Positions 50,875 to 60,348 of a stretch of 64,000 nucleotides of DNA are shown here, one piece after another. The stretch comes from Bog-159 sp963756605 (GTDB lineage Bacteria > Acidobacteriota > Terriglobia > Bryobacterales > Bryobacteraceae), in contig CAVWOT010000007.1 of NCBI GenBank assembly GCA_963756605.1, positions 124,001 to 188,000 of the forward strand, read 5' to 3'. How positions within the stretch are numbered: the first letter of the stretch is position 1; the number at the start of each line of letters is the position of its first letter. Under the pieces are notes generated by a model, which had not been told where the DNA came from, did not search any database, and was given only the letters and a program-made list of their open reading frames with translations. The translations under genes and the position numbers were made by a program.

Positions 50875-52380
50875 CTAATTTGCAGGGGCTACCGTCACGT
50901 TATGTGACTTACCGTTTAGGGTAACTACATACGACACGGGCTCCGTCAGTTGCGCCGCCTTCGAAGCGGCCGCTGGCGCGGTTTTGGCGGGCGCTTTGGC
51001 CGGCTCCTTACTGAGGTTCTTCGGTCCCTGGCTGCGCGCCGGGAAAAACTTGGGAGCTACTTGCGGGAACATGGCATACGTCAGAACATCTTCGTCGCTG
51101 CCGTTACACCCGTTCAACGCCAGCGCGTCGGCGCGCAATTGCTCCCACTCAGGACGCAGCAAGTCCGCCGGACGCCCCGTAATCGGATCTTTCTTGGAAT
51201 GCTGGATGGCCTTCTTAATCACCTCCGGATCCTTCTGGCCGAGAGTACTCCCGTAATAACCCAGCATTAAGTCGGCGAACTCGCCGGTCATAACTTTGTA
51301 ACGGCCCATTAACACATTGAACACCGCCTGGGTTCCCACGATCTGGCTGGAGGGCGTCACCAGCGGCGGGTAGCCGGCGTCGCGCCTGACGCTGGGCACC
51401 TCCTCCAGCACCTCGCGCAACCGGTCGCCGGCACCCTGCTGTTTGAGCTGGCTCTCCATATTGGAGATCATCCCGCCGGGGATCTGGCTGCGGAAAATGT
51501 CGGTATCCACGCCGTTGAATCCGGTAAGAAACTCGCTGTAGCGGGGCCGGACCTTATTAAAGTAGTCGCGCACCTTGCGCACGCGCTCCATATCGACCAC
51601 CGTACGATACCCGGTGCCTTCCAGCATCTCGATCAGCGATTCGGTCGGATTGTGGCCGGGCCCCAGGCTCAAGCTGCTGATGCTGGTGTCCACGATGTCG
51701 CACCCGGCCTCAATGGCCTTCATCAAGCTGACCATGGTGACGCCGGTGGTGGCGTGTGTATGAACATGCACCAAAGTTTCCGCGCCGCACGCGGATTTGA
51801 TGCCCTCCACTAGCTCGTACGCCGGACCGGGCTTCAGCAGTCCCGCCATATCTTTAATGCAGATGGAATCGCAACCCAGATCCATGAGCTGCTCGGCCAT
51901 GGCGACAAATGCTGGAATGGTGTGCTCCGGACTGATGGTGTAACAGATGGTCCCCTGGGCGTGCTTGCCCGTGGAACGCACGGCTTTGAGCGACGTGCGC
52001 AGATTGCGTATATCGTTGAGCGCATCGAATACACGGAAGACATCCATGCCGTTCTCGGCGGCCTTCTCCACGAAACGCCGCACCACCTCGTCTTCGTAAT
52101 GCCGGTAGCCCAGCAGGTTCTGGCCGCGCAGAAGCATTTGCAGGCGCGAGTTAGGCATCAGTTTGCGAAACGTGCGCAGACGCTCCCAGGGATCTTCATT
52201 CAGGAATCGAATGCAGGCGTCGAAGGTGGCGCCGCCCCAGCACTCGATGGACCAAAATCCCGCTTTATCAAGGTCTTCGCAAGCTGGCACAAGATCTTCC
52301 AGGGCCATGCGCGTGGCCATCAGGCTCTGATGCGCGTCGCGCAAGATCAGTTCGGTGATTTGGATAGTTCGTTCAGACAT
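50875..52380 (-). CDS. Oxaloacetate/pyruvate carboxyltransferase (5S-type)
   Basis: 501 residues; carboxyltransferase TIM barrel of the transcarboxylase 5S / oxaloacetate decarboxylase alpha / PycB group. Metal ligand Asp in ILRDAHQSLMATRM, substrate Arg in LRGQNLLGYRHY, carbamylated Lys in CIKDMAGLLKPG and His pair in LVHVHTHATTGVTMVSLM. The C-terminal part (KAPAKTAPAAASKAAQ then PVSYVVTLNGKSHNVTVAPA) has the start of a biotinyl-like domain but lacks the MKM site, so the separate 130-residue carrier must serve. First gene of the operon; the promoter should be in 52381-52440. Confidence 0.92.
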   Translation of the reverse strand: MSERTIQITELILRDAHQSLMATRMALEDLVPACEDLDKAGFWSIECWGGATFDACIRFLNEDPWERLRTFRKLMPNSRLQMLLRGQNLLGYRHYEDEVVRRFVEKAAENGMDVFRVFDALNDIRNLRTSLKAVRSTGKHAQGTICYTISPEHTIPAFVAMAEQLMDLGCDSICIKDMAGLLKPGPAYELVEGIKSACGAETLVHVHTHATTGVTMVSLMKAIEAGCDIVDTSISSLSLGPGHNPTESLIEMLEGTGYRTVVDMERVRKVRDYFNKVRPRYSEFLTGFNGVDTDIFRSQIPGGMISNMESQLKQQGAGDRLREVLEEVPSVRRDAGYPPLVTPSSQIVGTQAVFNVLMGRYKVMTGEFADLMLGYYGSTLGQKDPEVIKKAIQHSKKDPITGRPADLLRPEWEQLRADALALNGCNGSDEDVLTYAMFPQVAPKFFPARSQGPKNLSKEPAKAPAKTAPAAASKAAQLTEPVSYVVTLNGKSHNVTVAPAN

Positions 52381-52497
52381 AGATTTTTCTCCGCTGAGTT
52401 AGCGGCTGGGCTATAGGACTATTCTATCCGATTTCACCCCTTGTGGCGTACGTTTCCGCGTGCGCCACATGGCAACAAATCCGATTACTATGAACCC

Positions 52498-53661
52498 ATG
52501 CGACTGCTTCGCCTCGTTCCGCTATTGATCACGGCCGTGTGTGCGGTGGTGCCCGCCGCGGCCCCTGCCGCCGGCAAACTTGCCAAGGAGTACCTGGTCT
52601 ATTTCGGCACCTACACCGATAAAGGCAGCAAGGGTATTTACGTGTGCCGCTTTCGTCCGTCCAGTGGCAAGCTCACCGCGGTCGAACTGGCCGCCGAGAC
52701 TCCCAACCCATCGTTCCTGGCCGTAGACCCGGCCAGCCGCTACCTCTTCGCCGCGAATGAGATTGGAGATTTTCAGGGCGCCAAGACCGGCTCGGTGTCA
52801 TCGTTCGCCATCGACCGGCACTCCGGCAAGCTGCGCGCATTGAATACGGTGGCATCGCACGGCACCGATCCCTGCCATTTGGTCGTCGACAAAACGGGCA
52901 CGCATGTGCTGGTGGCCAACTACTCGAGCGGCAGCGTGGCCGTGCTGCCGGTCAAAGCGGATGGCATGCTGGGCGAGGCGTCCGACGTCAAACAGCATCT
53001 GGGATCGAGCGTCGATCCCGAGCGGCAGAAGGAGCCGCACGCCCATAACGTGTTGCTGACGCCGGATAATCGCTTCGCCGTCGTCTCAGACCTCGGCCTG
53101 GATAAGCTGCTGGTCTATCGCTATGATCCCGCGGCGGGCAAGCTCACGCCTAACGATCCGCCTTACGGCACTGTGAAGCCGGGCTCCGGCCCACGGCACA
53201 TCGCACTCCATCCAAATGGGCGCTACGCGTACGTCATCAGCGAAATGGGCAATACCATCACAGCCTTCGATTGGGATGGCGAACACGGATCATTCAACGA
53301 ACTGCAATCGGTCCCCACGCTACCGAAGGATTTCAAAGGCGAGAACACCACCGCCGAAATCGCCATCCATCCCTCCGGCCGCTTTCTCTATGGCTCCAAC
53401 CGGGGCCACGACAGCATAGCGGTCTATGCCATCGATCCGGCCGGCGGGAAGCTGACGTTCGTCGAGGATGTCGCCACGCTGGGCAAAGAGCCGCGCAATT
53501 TCGCGCTTGATCCCACGGGCGCTTATCTGTTTGCGGCCAACCAGAATTCCAATACAGTGGTGGTGTTCCGGATCAACCCAAAGAATGGCCGCCTGACGCC
53601 GGCGGGCGAGAAGCTGGACGTATTCTCGCCGGTGTGCGTGACGTTTGTAGCCGCCGAGTAG
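52498..53661 (+). CDS. Secreted lactonase-family beta-propeller
   Basis: 387 residues from ATG 52498 with a signal peptide (LLRLVPLLITAVCAVVPAAA). A seven-bladed propeller of the 6-phosphogluconolactonase (Pgl/YbhE) family: YLVYFGTYTDKGSKGIYVCR, SFLAVDPASRYLFAANEIGD, PCHLVVDKTGTHVLVANYSS, EPHAHNVLLTPDNRFAVVSD (with the conserved His pair), SGPRHIALHPNGRYAYVISE and EPRNFALDPTGAYLFAANQN. Cytosolic YbhE hydrolyses 6-phosphogluconolactone; an exported copy more likely acts on other lactones. Longer in-frame start at 52441 has no signal peptide. Confidence 0.88.
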   Translation: MRLLRLVPLLITAVCAVVPAAAPAAGKLAKEYLVYFGTYTDKGSKGIYVCRFRPSSGKLTAVELAAETPNPSFLAVDPASRYLFAANEIGDFQGAKTGSVSSFAIDRHSGKLRALNTVASHGTDPCHLVVDKTGTHVLVANYSSGSVAVLPVKADGMLGEASDVKQHLGSSVDPERQKEPHAHNVLLTPDNRFAVVSDLGLDKLLVYRYDPAAGKLTPNDPPYGTVKPGSGPRHIALHPNGRYAYVISEMGNTITAFDWDGEHGSFNELQSVPTLPKDFKGENTTAEIAIHPSGRFLYGSNRGHDSIAVYAIDPAGGKLTFVEDVATLGKEPRNFALDPTGAYLFAANQNSNTVVVFRINPKNGRLTPAGEKLDVFSPVCVTFVAAE

Positions 53662-56055
53662 CTACTCCGCGCGCAGTGCGGTGATGGGAGCCACGCGGGT
53701 CGCCTTGCCCGCCGGCCACCAGGCCGCAAGCAGCGCGATGGCCACGGCTGCGGCGCTGCTTGCCACGTATGCCGTAGGATTCAGCAGGCCGACGCCCAGC
53801 ACCATCGATCGCACCGACCAGGTAGCCGCGGCGAGCAGGACCCATCCGATGACGATTCCCCAACCCGCCATGCGCAGCGATTCGCCCAGGACCATGCGCT
53901 GGATTTTCCACGGCCGCGCGCCCAGCGCCACACGCAGCCCGATCTCCCGCGTGCGGCGATTCACCGCGTATTGAATCACGCCGAAAAGCCCGCAGGTGGT
54001 CAGCAGCAGGCCAAACGCGCCCATCAGCGTGCTCAGGTTAACCATGACCCGGTCAGCCAGCAGCGCGTTCTGCATATGCCGGCGCAGCGTGGTGGTCTGG
54101 TATATGGTGCTGCGCGGGTCGAACTGCTTCAACTCGTGGCGCACCGCACGCTCGAGCCGCTCGGGCTCGCCAGCTGTCTCCACGATGAGCGTGATATCGT
54201 CCGTGCGCGTCTGCGCAAAGGGCAGGTACAAGAAAGGCCGCAGCTCTTCATGCAAGTCATTGGACGGGGCATCCTCGGCGATCCCCACCACCTGCCGTTT
54301 CTTTCCATCCACCAAGATCCAGTCGCCGAGAGGATTCCGGCTGCCGAAAACCTGCCGCGCAAAGCGTCGCGACACGACCGCTACCAGCGGACTGCCTTCC
54401 CGGTCGTTGGCATCGATGGCGCGGCCGGCGAGTACATGCGTACCCATTATGGCGAAGTAGTTTCCGGCCACGTTGGTAAACCAGACTCCCATGGGCGCGC
54501 GGCCCGGCTGTTCCACGCGCACGGTAGCACCGCCGCCGGAATCGGCCAGAGGCAGCCGCCGCGCGAAAGTCGCGGCCCGCACACCAGGCAAGCCCGCCAG
54601 CCGCGCGCAAGCCTGTTCACACCAGAGATTGATGCGTGAATCCCAACCGGGGCCGGCCATCAGCACCAGCAGTTTCTTATGCGGGTCCATGCCGGGATGG
54701 ATGGCGGCGGCGTTGCGCAGGCTTTGAAAAAACTGCAGGGCCAGGCCAAACAGCATGATGCTCACGGCCACTTGCAGCACCATGAAGACCTGCCGCAAGC
54801 GTCCGCCGCGCGCGCCACCGACGACATGCTCGGATTTCAGCACTTCCGCTACATCGAGGCGCATGGCGTAACGCGCCGGCGCGAGTCCAGCCACCAGGAC
54901 CGCAGCCGCCGTGGCGATCAACGTAAAGGCCAGCACGCGATAGTCGATGCGCATGCCGAGATCGAGGGGAAGGCCGGAAGCGGCAATGAACGCCGTAGCC
55001 CAGCCGATGAACGCCCTTGCCAGGAGCAGGCCCAGCGCCGCGCCCGCCACGATCACCAGTCCGGTTTCCGTCAACAGTTGGCGCGCCACACGTCCCGGAC
55101 CGGCGCCGAGGGCCATCGACACGCTGAGCTCTTTCTTGCGCGCTTCGGCTTGCGCCATACGCAATTGCGTCACATTCACGCAGGCCACGAACAACACCAG
55201 GCCCAGCACCAGTGCCAGTCCGCCGCCGAACAGCAGGCCGTCCTTCCATCCAGGCGCGAACTTCGACTCCACCCAGGTTCCGGCGCTTCCCGCCGGCGCC
55301 GGCTTATGCTTCCCGGGACCGCGAATCACCGCATCGAGCACGGCCGCGGCCCGCTGCGGCGTGACGCCCGGCTTCAGACGCGCCACGAATTCAAACTGTC
55401 CGCTGCGGCCTGGCTTCTCGTCAGTGTGGCCCAGGACATCGAACCAGGTGTCCATGTCGACATATACGTCGAACGCCACGCCGCGTGCGAGTCCAGTGAA
55501 CTCGGCGGGCATGACGCCGTTGATCGCCAGCGCTTTCCCATTCATCAGAACAGTTTTGCCGATCACCTGCGGATCGCCGCCGAAACGCCTTTGCCAAAGC
55601 CGATGACCAATTACGACTCCCGGCCGGCCGCCCACGGCATCGAAAGTGGCGCGGCCCAGTTCCGTCCGCACGCCTAGAAATGGGAAGAAATTCGGCGTGG
55701 CCGGAACCGCGAGAACGCCTTCGCTCGTCTCGCCCTGCGCGAGCATTAGGCCGCGCTGTTGATAAACGGCCATATCCAGCAGGCCGGCTCCCGCGCGAGC
55801 CATGTCCCGATAATCATCCCAACCGGGAAATAGAGGCTGGCCGTCGTCCCCGATTGAGGACACCTGAAACACTTCGCCTGGCCGGTCAAACGGGAACGGC
55901 CGCAGCAACATGGCATCGCCCACGCTGAATACGCCGGTGGTGAGCCCGATGCCCAGAGCAATCGACAGAATTGCGAGACCCGTCATCCCGGGGCTCTTTC
56001 GCAAGACCCGGATGGCCATCCGGATGTCCTGCCGGCACGATGTTAGCGGTCCCAT
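53662..56055 (-). CDS. FtsX/MacB-type orphan permease
   Basis: 797 residues. N-terminal helix PGMTGLAILSIALGIGLTTG with periplasmic MacB-like domain, three helices about residues 270-405 (LLFGGGLALVLGLVLFVACV, LVIVAGAALGLLLARAFIGW, VLAFTLIATAAAVLVAGLAP), a second periplasmic domain, and three final helices (LMGAFGLLLTTCGLFGVIQY, GWGIVIGWVLLAAATWSVRS, SAAAVAIALLAAWWPAGKAT). This duplicated layout without an ATPase partner defines the acidobacterial orphan permease group. Substrate unknown. It is 60 bases downstream of a paralogue on the same strand and may be co-transcribed. Confidence 0.9.
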   Translation of the reverse strand: MGPLTSCRQDIRMAIRVLRKSPGMTGLAILSIALGIGLTTGVFSVGDAMLLRPFPFDRPGEVFQVSSIGDDGQPLFPGWDDYRDMARAGAGLLDMAVYQQRGLMLAQGETSEGVLAVPATPNFFPFLGVRTELGRATFDAVGGRPGVVIGHRLWQRRFGGDPQVIGKTVLMNGKALAINGVMPAEFTGLARGVAFDVYVDMDTWFDVLGHTDEKPGRSGQFEFVARLKPGVTPQRAAAVLDAVIRGPGKHKPAPAGSAGTWVESKFAPGWKDGLLFGGGLALVLGLVLFVACVNVTQLRMAQAEARKKELSVSMALGAGPGRVARQLLTETGLVIVAGAALGLLLARAFIGWATAFIAASGLPLDLGMRIDYRVLAFTLIATAAAVLVAGLAPARYAMRLDVAEVLKSEHVVGGARGGRLRQVFMVLQVAVSIMLFGLALQFFQSLRNAAAIHPGMDPHKKLLVLMAGPGWDSRINLWCEQACARLAGLPGVRAATFARRLPLADSGGGATVRVEQPGRAPMGVWFTNVAGNYFAIMGTHVLAGRAIDANDREGSPLVAVVSRRFARQVFGSRNPLGDWILVDGKKRQVVGIAEDAPSNDLHEELRPFLYLPFAQTRTDDITLIVETAGEPERLERAVRHELKQFDPRSTIYQTTTLRRHMQNALLADRVMVNLSTLMGAFGLLLTTCGLFGVIQYAVNRRTREIGLRVALGARPWKIQRMVLGESLRMAGWGIVIGWVLLAAATWSVRSMVLGVGLLNPTAYVASSAAAVAIALLAAWWPAGKATRVAPITALRAE

Positions 56056-56115
56056 GGTCCTGACCAGATAATAATACGATATTGTCTCTTAATTAGTTCC
56101 GCTGCGCTGACCGGG

Positions 56116-58590
56116 TCACTCGCAGTGCAATGCGATATTGGGATCGAGGCGCATGGCTCGGCGCGCCGGGATATACGAAGCCAGCAGCGCGACCACGGAA
56201 AGGAGCGCAGCTACGCCGGCGAATGTAATCGGGTCCGTGGCGCTGACTCCGAAAAGGAGACCGGACAAAAGGCGCGTAATGACGAGGGACACGGCAATAC
56301 CGACAGCCACACCGAAAAGCGCCAGCCGGGTGCCTTCTCCCACGATCAGGCGCAGTACGTCGCGCCGCTGCGCGCCCATCGCTACGCGAATGCCGATCTC
56401 CTGGGTCCGGCGCGCTACCGAAAAAGCCACCACTCCGTAGATGCCGACTGCGGCAAGTGCGAGAGCCGCGGCGGCGAACGATCCCACCAGCAGAAGCAGA
56501 AAACGGCGGTCCGCCAGCCAGCCGCCCATTTCATCGGCGAAGGTGGAGAATTTGACGGGGGCATCGGGCGCGAGATCGCGGAAAATGCCGCGCGCCGCGG
56601 ACACGATCTGCGCGGTGGGCGCCGCGCTACGCATCAGGATGGTGGGCGATGAATTGGGGTTGATGCCGCGCTGGCGGTAATCCACGTAGATGACGGGACT
56701 CGGCGGAGAATCGAGGCCCTGCGCGCGCACGTCGCCGACGATGCCGACGATGGTCTGCGGCTTCAAGTTGCCGTCCATATTGCCGAAATCGATCACTTGA
56801 CCGACGGGGTCCTGATGCGGCCAACGCTGGCGAGCCAATGCTTCGCTGATCACGGCCACATGCGGCGCATTCCAAACGTCCTGCGCGCCGAACATCCGCC
56901 CGCGGATCAGGGGAATGCCCATGGTGCGGAAGTACGCCTCGCTGGCGACGCAATAAAGGGCGTGTCCGGCTTGGGAAGGATTGTGAGCGATACGACCCCA
57001 TTCATCGAAATTGGCGGGCGGCTTTTGGCCATCGAGTATGATGAACGTTCCGTCGGCGAGATCATCGCCGGCCGCTACCGGAAGCGCACCCGCCAAGCCC
57101 ACCGTTTGCGCTCCGGGAATGGCGCGCAAGCGGGCCACGATGTCGTCCAGGAGATGGACCTGCCGCAACAGGGTGGACTGTTGCATGCCCTCTTGCCAGT
57201 TCGGAGTGGGAACCGAAAACTCCATGGTGATCAGGTTTTGCGGGCTGAATCCGGGATTCGTGGAGATGAGCCGCAAAAAGCTGCGGCCGAGAAGACCGGC
57301 TCCGGCCAAAATCACCAGCGTGGCGGCAATTTCGCCGATCACCAAGAAGCCGCGAAAGCGCTGGCTGGCGCCCGCGCCGGTGTTACCCCGGGAGCCGGCG
57401 GTCAGCGATTCCTGCAGATCTCCGCGCCCGGCGCGCCACGCGGCAAAGAGACCCAGCGAAACGGCGACAGCTACAACTGCCGCCAAAGCGAACAATAGAA
57501 CCGATGCGTTGATGGCCACGCCCTGCTGCCGCGGCAAATTCGCCGGAAGAATGGCCGGAAGTACGCGCACCGCCCAGGTTGCGATCAACACGCCCAGTAA
57601 GCCTCCAGCTAAGGAAAGCGATAGAGACTCGGCGAGGAACTGCCGAATGAGGCGGCCGCGCCCAGCCCCGAGCGCCGCACGCACAGCCAGTTCTTTGCGG
57701 CGGGCGGAGGTGCGGGCTAAGAGTAAGCCGGCGACATTGGCGCAGGCGACCAGGAGCAACAGGCCGACGGCTCCCAGCAGGGTCAGGAGAGCGGTCCGCA
57801 CGTCTCCAACCATGGCGTCGGCGAGAGGCACTACCGCGGCGTCGTTGAGATCGACATCTTTTCCGTACTGCGCTTTGATGCGGCGGGCAATCGCGCTCAG
57901 ATCCGCGCGCGCCTGGGCGACGGTAATCCCATCGCGGAGGCGGCCGAGGCCTCGCCAATTATGTGCAGTGCGGCTGGGAATCTCCGCATCCAATTCGCGC
58001 GGAATCCATGCGGCCACGCCGGGCGGGAAATCGAAACCCCGGGGCATCACTCCGACCACCGAGTACACCGCTCCCTCCATCCGCACGTGGAATCTGGAGA
58101 GATCGGGTTGAGCGGCGAGATAGCGCTGCCAATAGCTGTAGCTGACGATCGCCGCGGGCGCGCCGTGGAGGCGCTGCTCTTCCGGGGCAAAATCGCGGCC
58201 GCGAGCGGGCTCGACGCCGAGGACTTTAAAGAAGCCTGTGGAGACGATGGCGATGTTGACGCGCACCGGTTCGCTGCCACCGGCGACGGAGGATTGCCCA
58301 TATTCATATGCCGCCAGATCCGCGAAGGCGCGGTTCTGTGCACGAAAATCGTCGAAATTCGGGTCCGACAGATTGATCCGGTGACCGTTGGGAACCTGTT
58401 CCCACACGCGCATGATTTTTTCCGGATTCGGATAGGGAAGCGCGCGCAGCAGAAGGGCGTCCACTACGGAAAAAATTGCAGTGGATGCGCCCATGCCGAG
58501 GGCCAGCGTCAGTACGGCGATAGCGGAAAACCCAGGCGACTTTGTGAGCGTCCGCAAGCCATAGCGCAATTCGCGAAGCAAGGTTTCCAT
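56116..58590 (-). CDS. FtsX/MacB-type orphan permease, paralogue
   Basis: 824 residues from METLLRELRYGLRTLTKSPG; an ATG four codons upstream is also possible. Same layout: PGFSAIAVLTLALGMGASTA, periplasmic domain, LTLLGAVGLLLLVACANVAG with LLLARTSARRKELAVRAALG, SLSLSLAGGLLGVLIATWAV, second periplasmic domain (IVGIVGDVRAQGLDSP), and final helices ending ALLSVVALLASYIPARRAMR. The two permeases differ enough not to be a recent duplication. No PadR-type regulator, often found with this group, is adjacent. Confidence 0.92.
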   Translation of the reverse strand: METLLRELRYGLRTLTKSPGFSAIAVLTLALGMGASTAIFSVVDALLLRALPYPNPEKIMRVWEQVPNGHRINLSDPNFDDFRAQNRAFADLAAYEYGQSSVAGGSEPVRVNIAIVSTGFFKVLGVEPARGRDFAPEEQRLHGAPAAIVSYSYWQRYLAAQPDLSRFHVRMEGAVYSVVGVMPRGFDFPPGVAAWIPRELDAEIPSRTAHNWRGLGRLRDGITVAQARADLSAIARRIKAQYGKDVDLNDAAVVPLADAMVGDVRTALLTLLGAVGLLLLVACANVAGLLLARTSARRKELAVRAALGAGRGRLIRQFLAESLSLSLAGGLLGVLIATWAVRVLPAILPANLPRQQGVAINASVLLFALAAVVAVAVSLGLFAAWRAGRGDLQESLTAGSRGNTGAGASQRFRGFLVIGEIAATLVILAGAGLLGRSFLRLISTNPGFSPQNLITMEFSVPTPNWQEGMQQSTLLRQVHLLDDIVARLRAIPGAQTVGLAGALPVAAGDDLADGTFIILDGQKPPANFDEWGRIAHNPSQAGHALYCVASEAYFRTMGIPLIRGRMFGAQDVWNAPHVAVISEALARQRWPHQDPVGQVIDFGNMDGNLKPQTIVGIVGDVRAQGLDSPPSPVIYVDYRQRGINPNSSPTILMRSAAPTAQIVSAARGIFRDLAPDAPVKFSTFADEMGGWLADRRFLLLLVGSFAAAALALAAVGIYGVVAFSVARRTQEIGIRVAMGAQRRDVLRLIVGEGTRLALFGVAVGIAVSLVITRLLSGLLFGVSATDPITFAGVAALLSVVALLASYIPARRAMRLDPNIALHCE

Positions 58591-59318
58591 AAGGCCTCCC
58601 ATTGGGGCTATTCCCCACCACCCCTAACTTACAACGCTCGGGGCAGAACCTCAGACTCAATTTTTTTCGAGCGCGTCTTCAGCGATGGCAAAGAATATCC
58701 TGCAAGGCTACGCCGGGATGAATTGGCGGCAAACATCTCTGACGTACGTGCGCCGTATTCGTCACCTCCCTCTTCTTGATGGTAAGTCGACAGTCTCGAA
58801 GTTGCGGCCGTCTCCATCGCGCCATTCGAAGCAACTCCAGATCTGGTCGTGGATCCGAGATTCCGTAAATTTACGCGCGCCGCCGCACGTCTGTTCCGCC
58901 TGTGAATGTCCGACAGCATCCAGCAGCGACATGCGGCGGCTCTTGAGTCACACAAGCACTGGTTCGGAGATTTGACCCGCGCTGGCATGGAGCACCAACG
59001 TTCACGAACGGTCATTGAAGATCAAGCCGGCAATGCTCGAACGGGGAGGAATCGTGACAACGCTTCGCGGCCGTGGATTTCGTGCGGATACTGGATAACG
59101 CGATTATTTGACACGAGGACCCGCACACCGGAGTTCTCGACAAATGTGGGAGATTGCGTGGTAATGAGGTCATTGGTAATGGTTATGTCACGTGATCCAG
59201 GATGTATCAGAATGTTGGGTAGAGATGCATAGGTTAGTTCTGTTGTCGCCGTCTGGCATTGGGGCAAAATGACGCCGCGCCAAAAAAAGCGCTACCAGAA
59301 TAGCCCCTAATCCGAGTA
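58591..59318. other. no intact gene; possible beta-helix fragment
   Basis: Only one stretch has protein character. On the minus strand at 59022-59267 an 81-codon frame reads LPNILIHPGSRDITITNDLI, TTQSPTFVENSGVRVLVSNN and RVIQYPHEIHGREALS. The spacing of short beta-strands ending in SNNRVI is reminiscent of right-handed parallel beta-helix proteins. Nothing recognisable continues it on either side. The rest appears non-coding. Confidence 0.3.
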
Positions 59319-59621
59319 TCAAGCGTCGCCTACGGTATTCCAAAATGTGAGACGCATTTGGTACCCCTGAGAGCGTCCACGCACAAGAATCACAAGAATA
59401 TGCAGAGATAGCAGGCTGATCCACCAAACGAACAAGCTGTGAATATCCGCTTGATCTAGCGCCAGCTTGATGAGCGGAACCACAAACGCGATTGTGGCTT
59501 CAAACGAAATAATCCCACCTTTGCCCTTTAATCGCACCTTGATCCATTCTCGGCGTTCCACTTCTGCACTTGAGACTTCGGTTCTTTCGTCTCGACTTTG
59601 CCACGTAGAATAAATCGGCAC
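59319..59621 (-). CDS. Small hypothetical membrane protein
   Basis: 100 residues with a basic N-terminal part (RREWIKVRLKGKGG) and two hydrophobic stretches: IISFEATIAFVVPLIKLALD and LFVWWISLLSLHILVILVRG. The neighbouring frame just downstream contains another helix (RLILGLGAILVALFLARR), so a frameshift may have cut off a third membrane segment. No family recognised; coding status is uncertain. Confidence 0.4.
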   Translation of the reverse strand: MPIYSTWQSRDERTEVSSAEVERREWIKVRLKGKGGIISFEATIAFVVPLIKLALDQADIHSLFVWWISLLSLHILVILVRGRSQGYQMRLTFWNTVGDA

Positions 59622-59701
59622 GATACGGCACGACCTATAGACGAGTTACACATGTCATGACTGCGCTCAGTGGAAATCATGTGTCGCTCCGCGGCGCTGG
59701 A

Positions 59702-60316
59702 TTACCACTCGAGGGTGACAAACGTTGAGGCACCGCGAAGAAGATTTCGGAAGTGATGAATACCCGGTCGAATCCATCTTACGTTGCCAGAATCCATGCT
59801 GATGACTTCGGGTTTGCTTGGAATCCACGCCGATTCGTCGCCGAGATTCCGAATGTCGCGGAGTTGCACAGCAGATATCGCTACCACCAGTGTCTCATTT
59901 CTATCGCTTGCATCCTGTAATTCGTTTCCGGGCGATAATGTTTCAGTGTTTACCGTAATGGCCGGCACCGCTCGTTTTGCGTTTACCACAATTAGCCGGG
60001 TATACCCGTTCGAATCGCAGACGAACCCGGCTGTTTGCCCTGTTGGGAGCAGGTGGGTCTCGCCTCGGTGGATCTTGCGGTGAGCGTTGGCGCCAGCTTC
60101 GGCAATGGCCGCAACGTTGTCCAATGCAATCCATATGGATCCATGACGAGCACCTTTCAGATTGTAGTCTTTCCCAGCGGCTAATTCGACTATGGTGACC
60201 TGTACCCGCGCATCGTCGAGGATCACTTGGGACGATGCAAATAGTCTGGCGGGGAGAATGAGCAATGCCATCGCGATGGCGAAAACGAGGAAGGGAGTAG
60301 TTAAGTTAACGGTCAT
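59702..60316 (-). CDS. Exported protein of unknown function
   Basis: 204 residues with a signal peptide (LTTPFLVFAIAMALLILPAR ending LFASS). Mature part is beta-rich: QVILDDARVQVTIVELAAGK, GSIWIALDNVAAIAEAG, RGETHLLPTGQTAGFVCDSN, ETLVVAISAVQLRDI and a terminal HFRNLLRGASTFVTLEW. The alternation of strands and glycines would fit a cupin-like fold, but the metal-binding His pattern is not clear. Codon quality is better than in the flanking debris. Confidence 0.6.
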   Translation of the reverse strand: MTVNLTTPFLVFAIAMALLILPARLFASSQVILDDARVQVTIVELAAGKDYNLKGARHGSIWIALDNVAAIAEAGANAHRKIHRGETHLLPTGQTAGFVCDSNGYTRLIVVNAKRAVPAITVNTETLSPGNELQDASDRNETLVVAISAVQLRDIRNLGDESAWIPSKPEVISMDSGNVRWIRPGIHHFRNLLRGASTFVTLEW

Positions 60317-60348
60317 GTTATCACTAGTATTTTACCGCCGCGCAAAAC

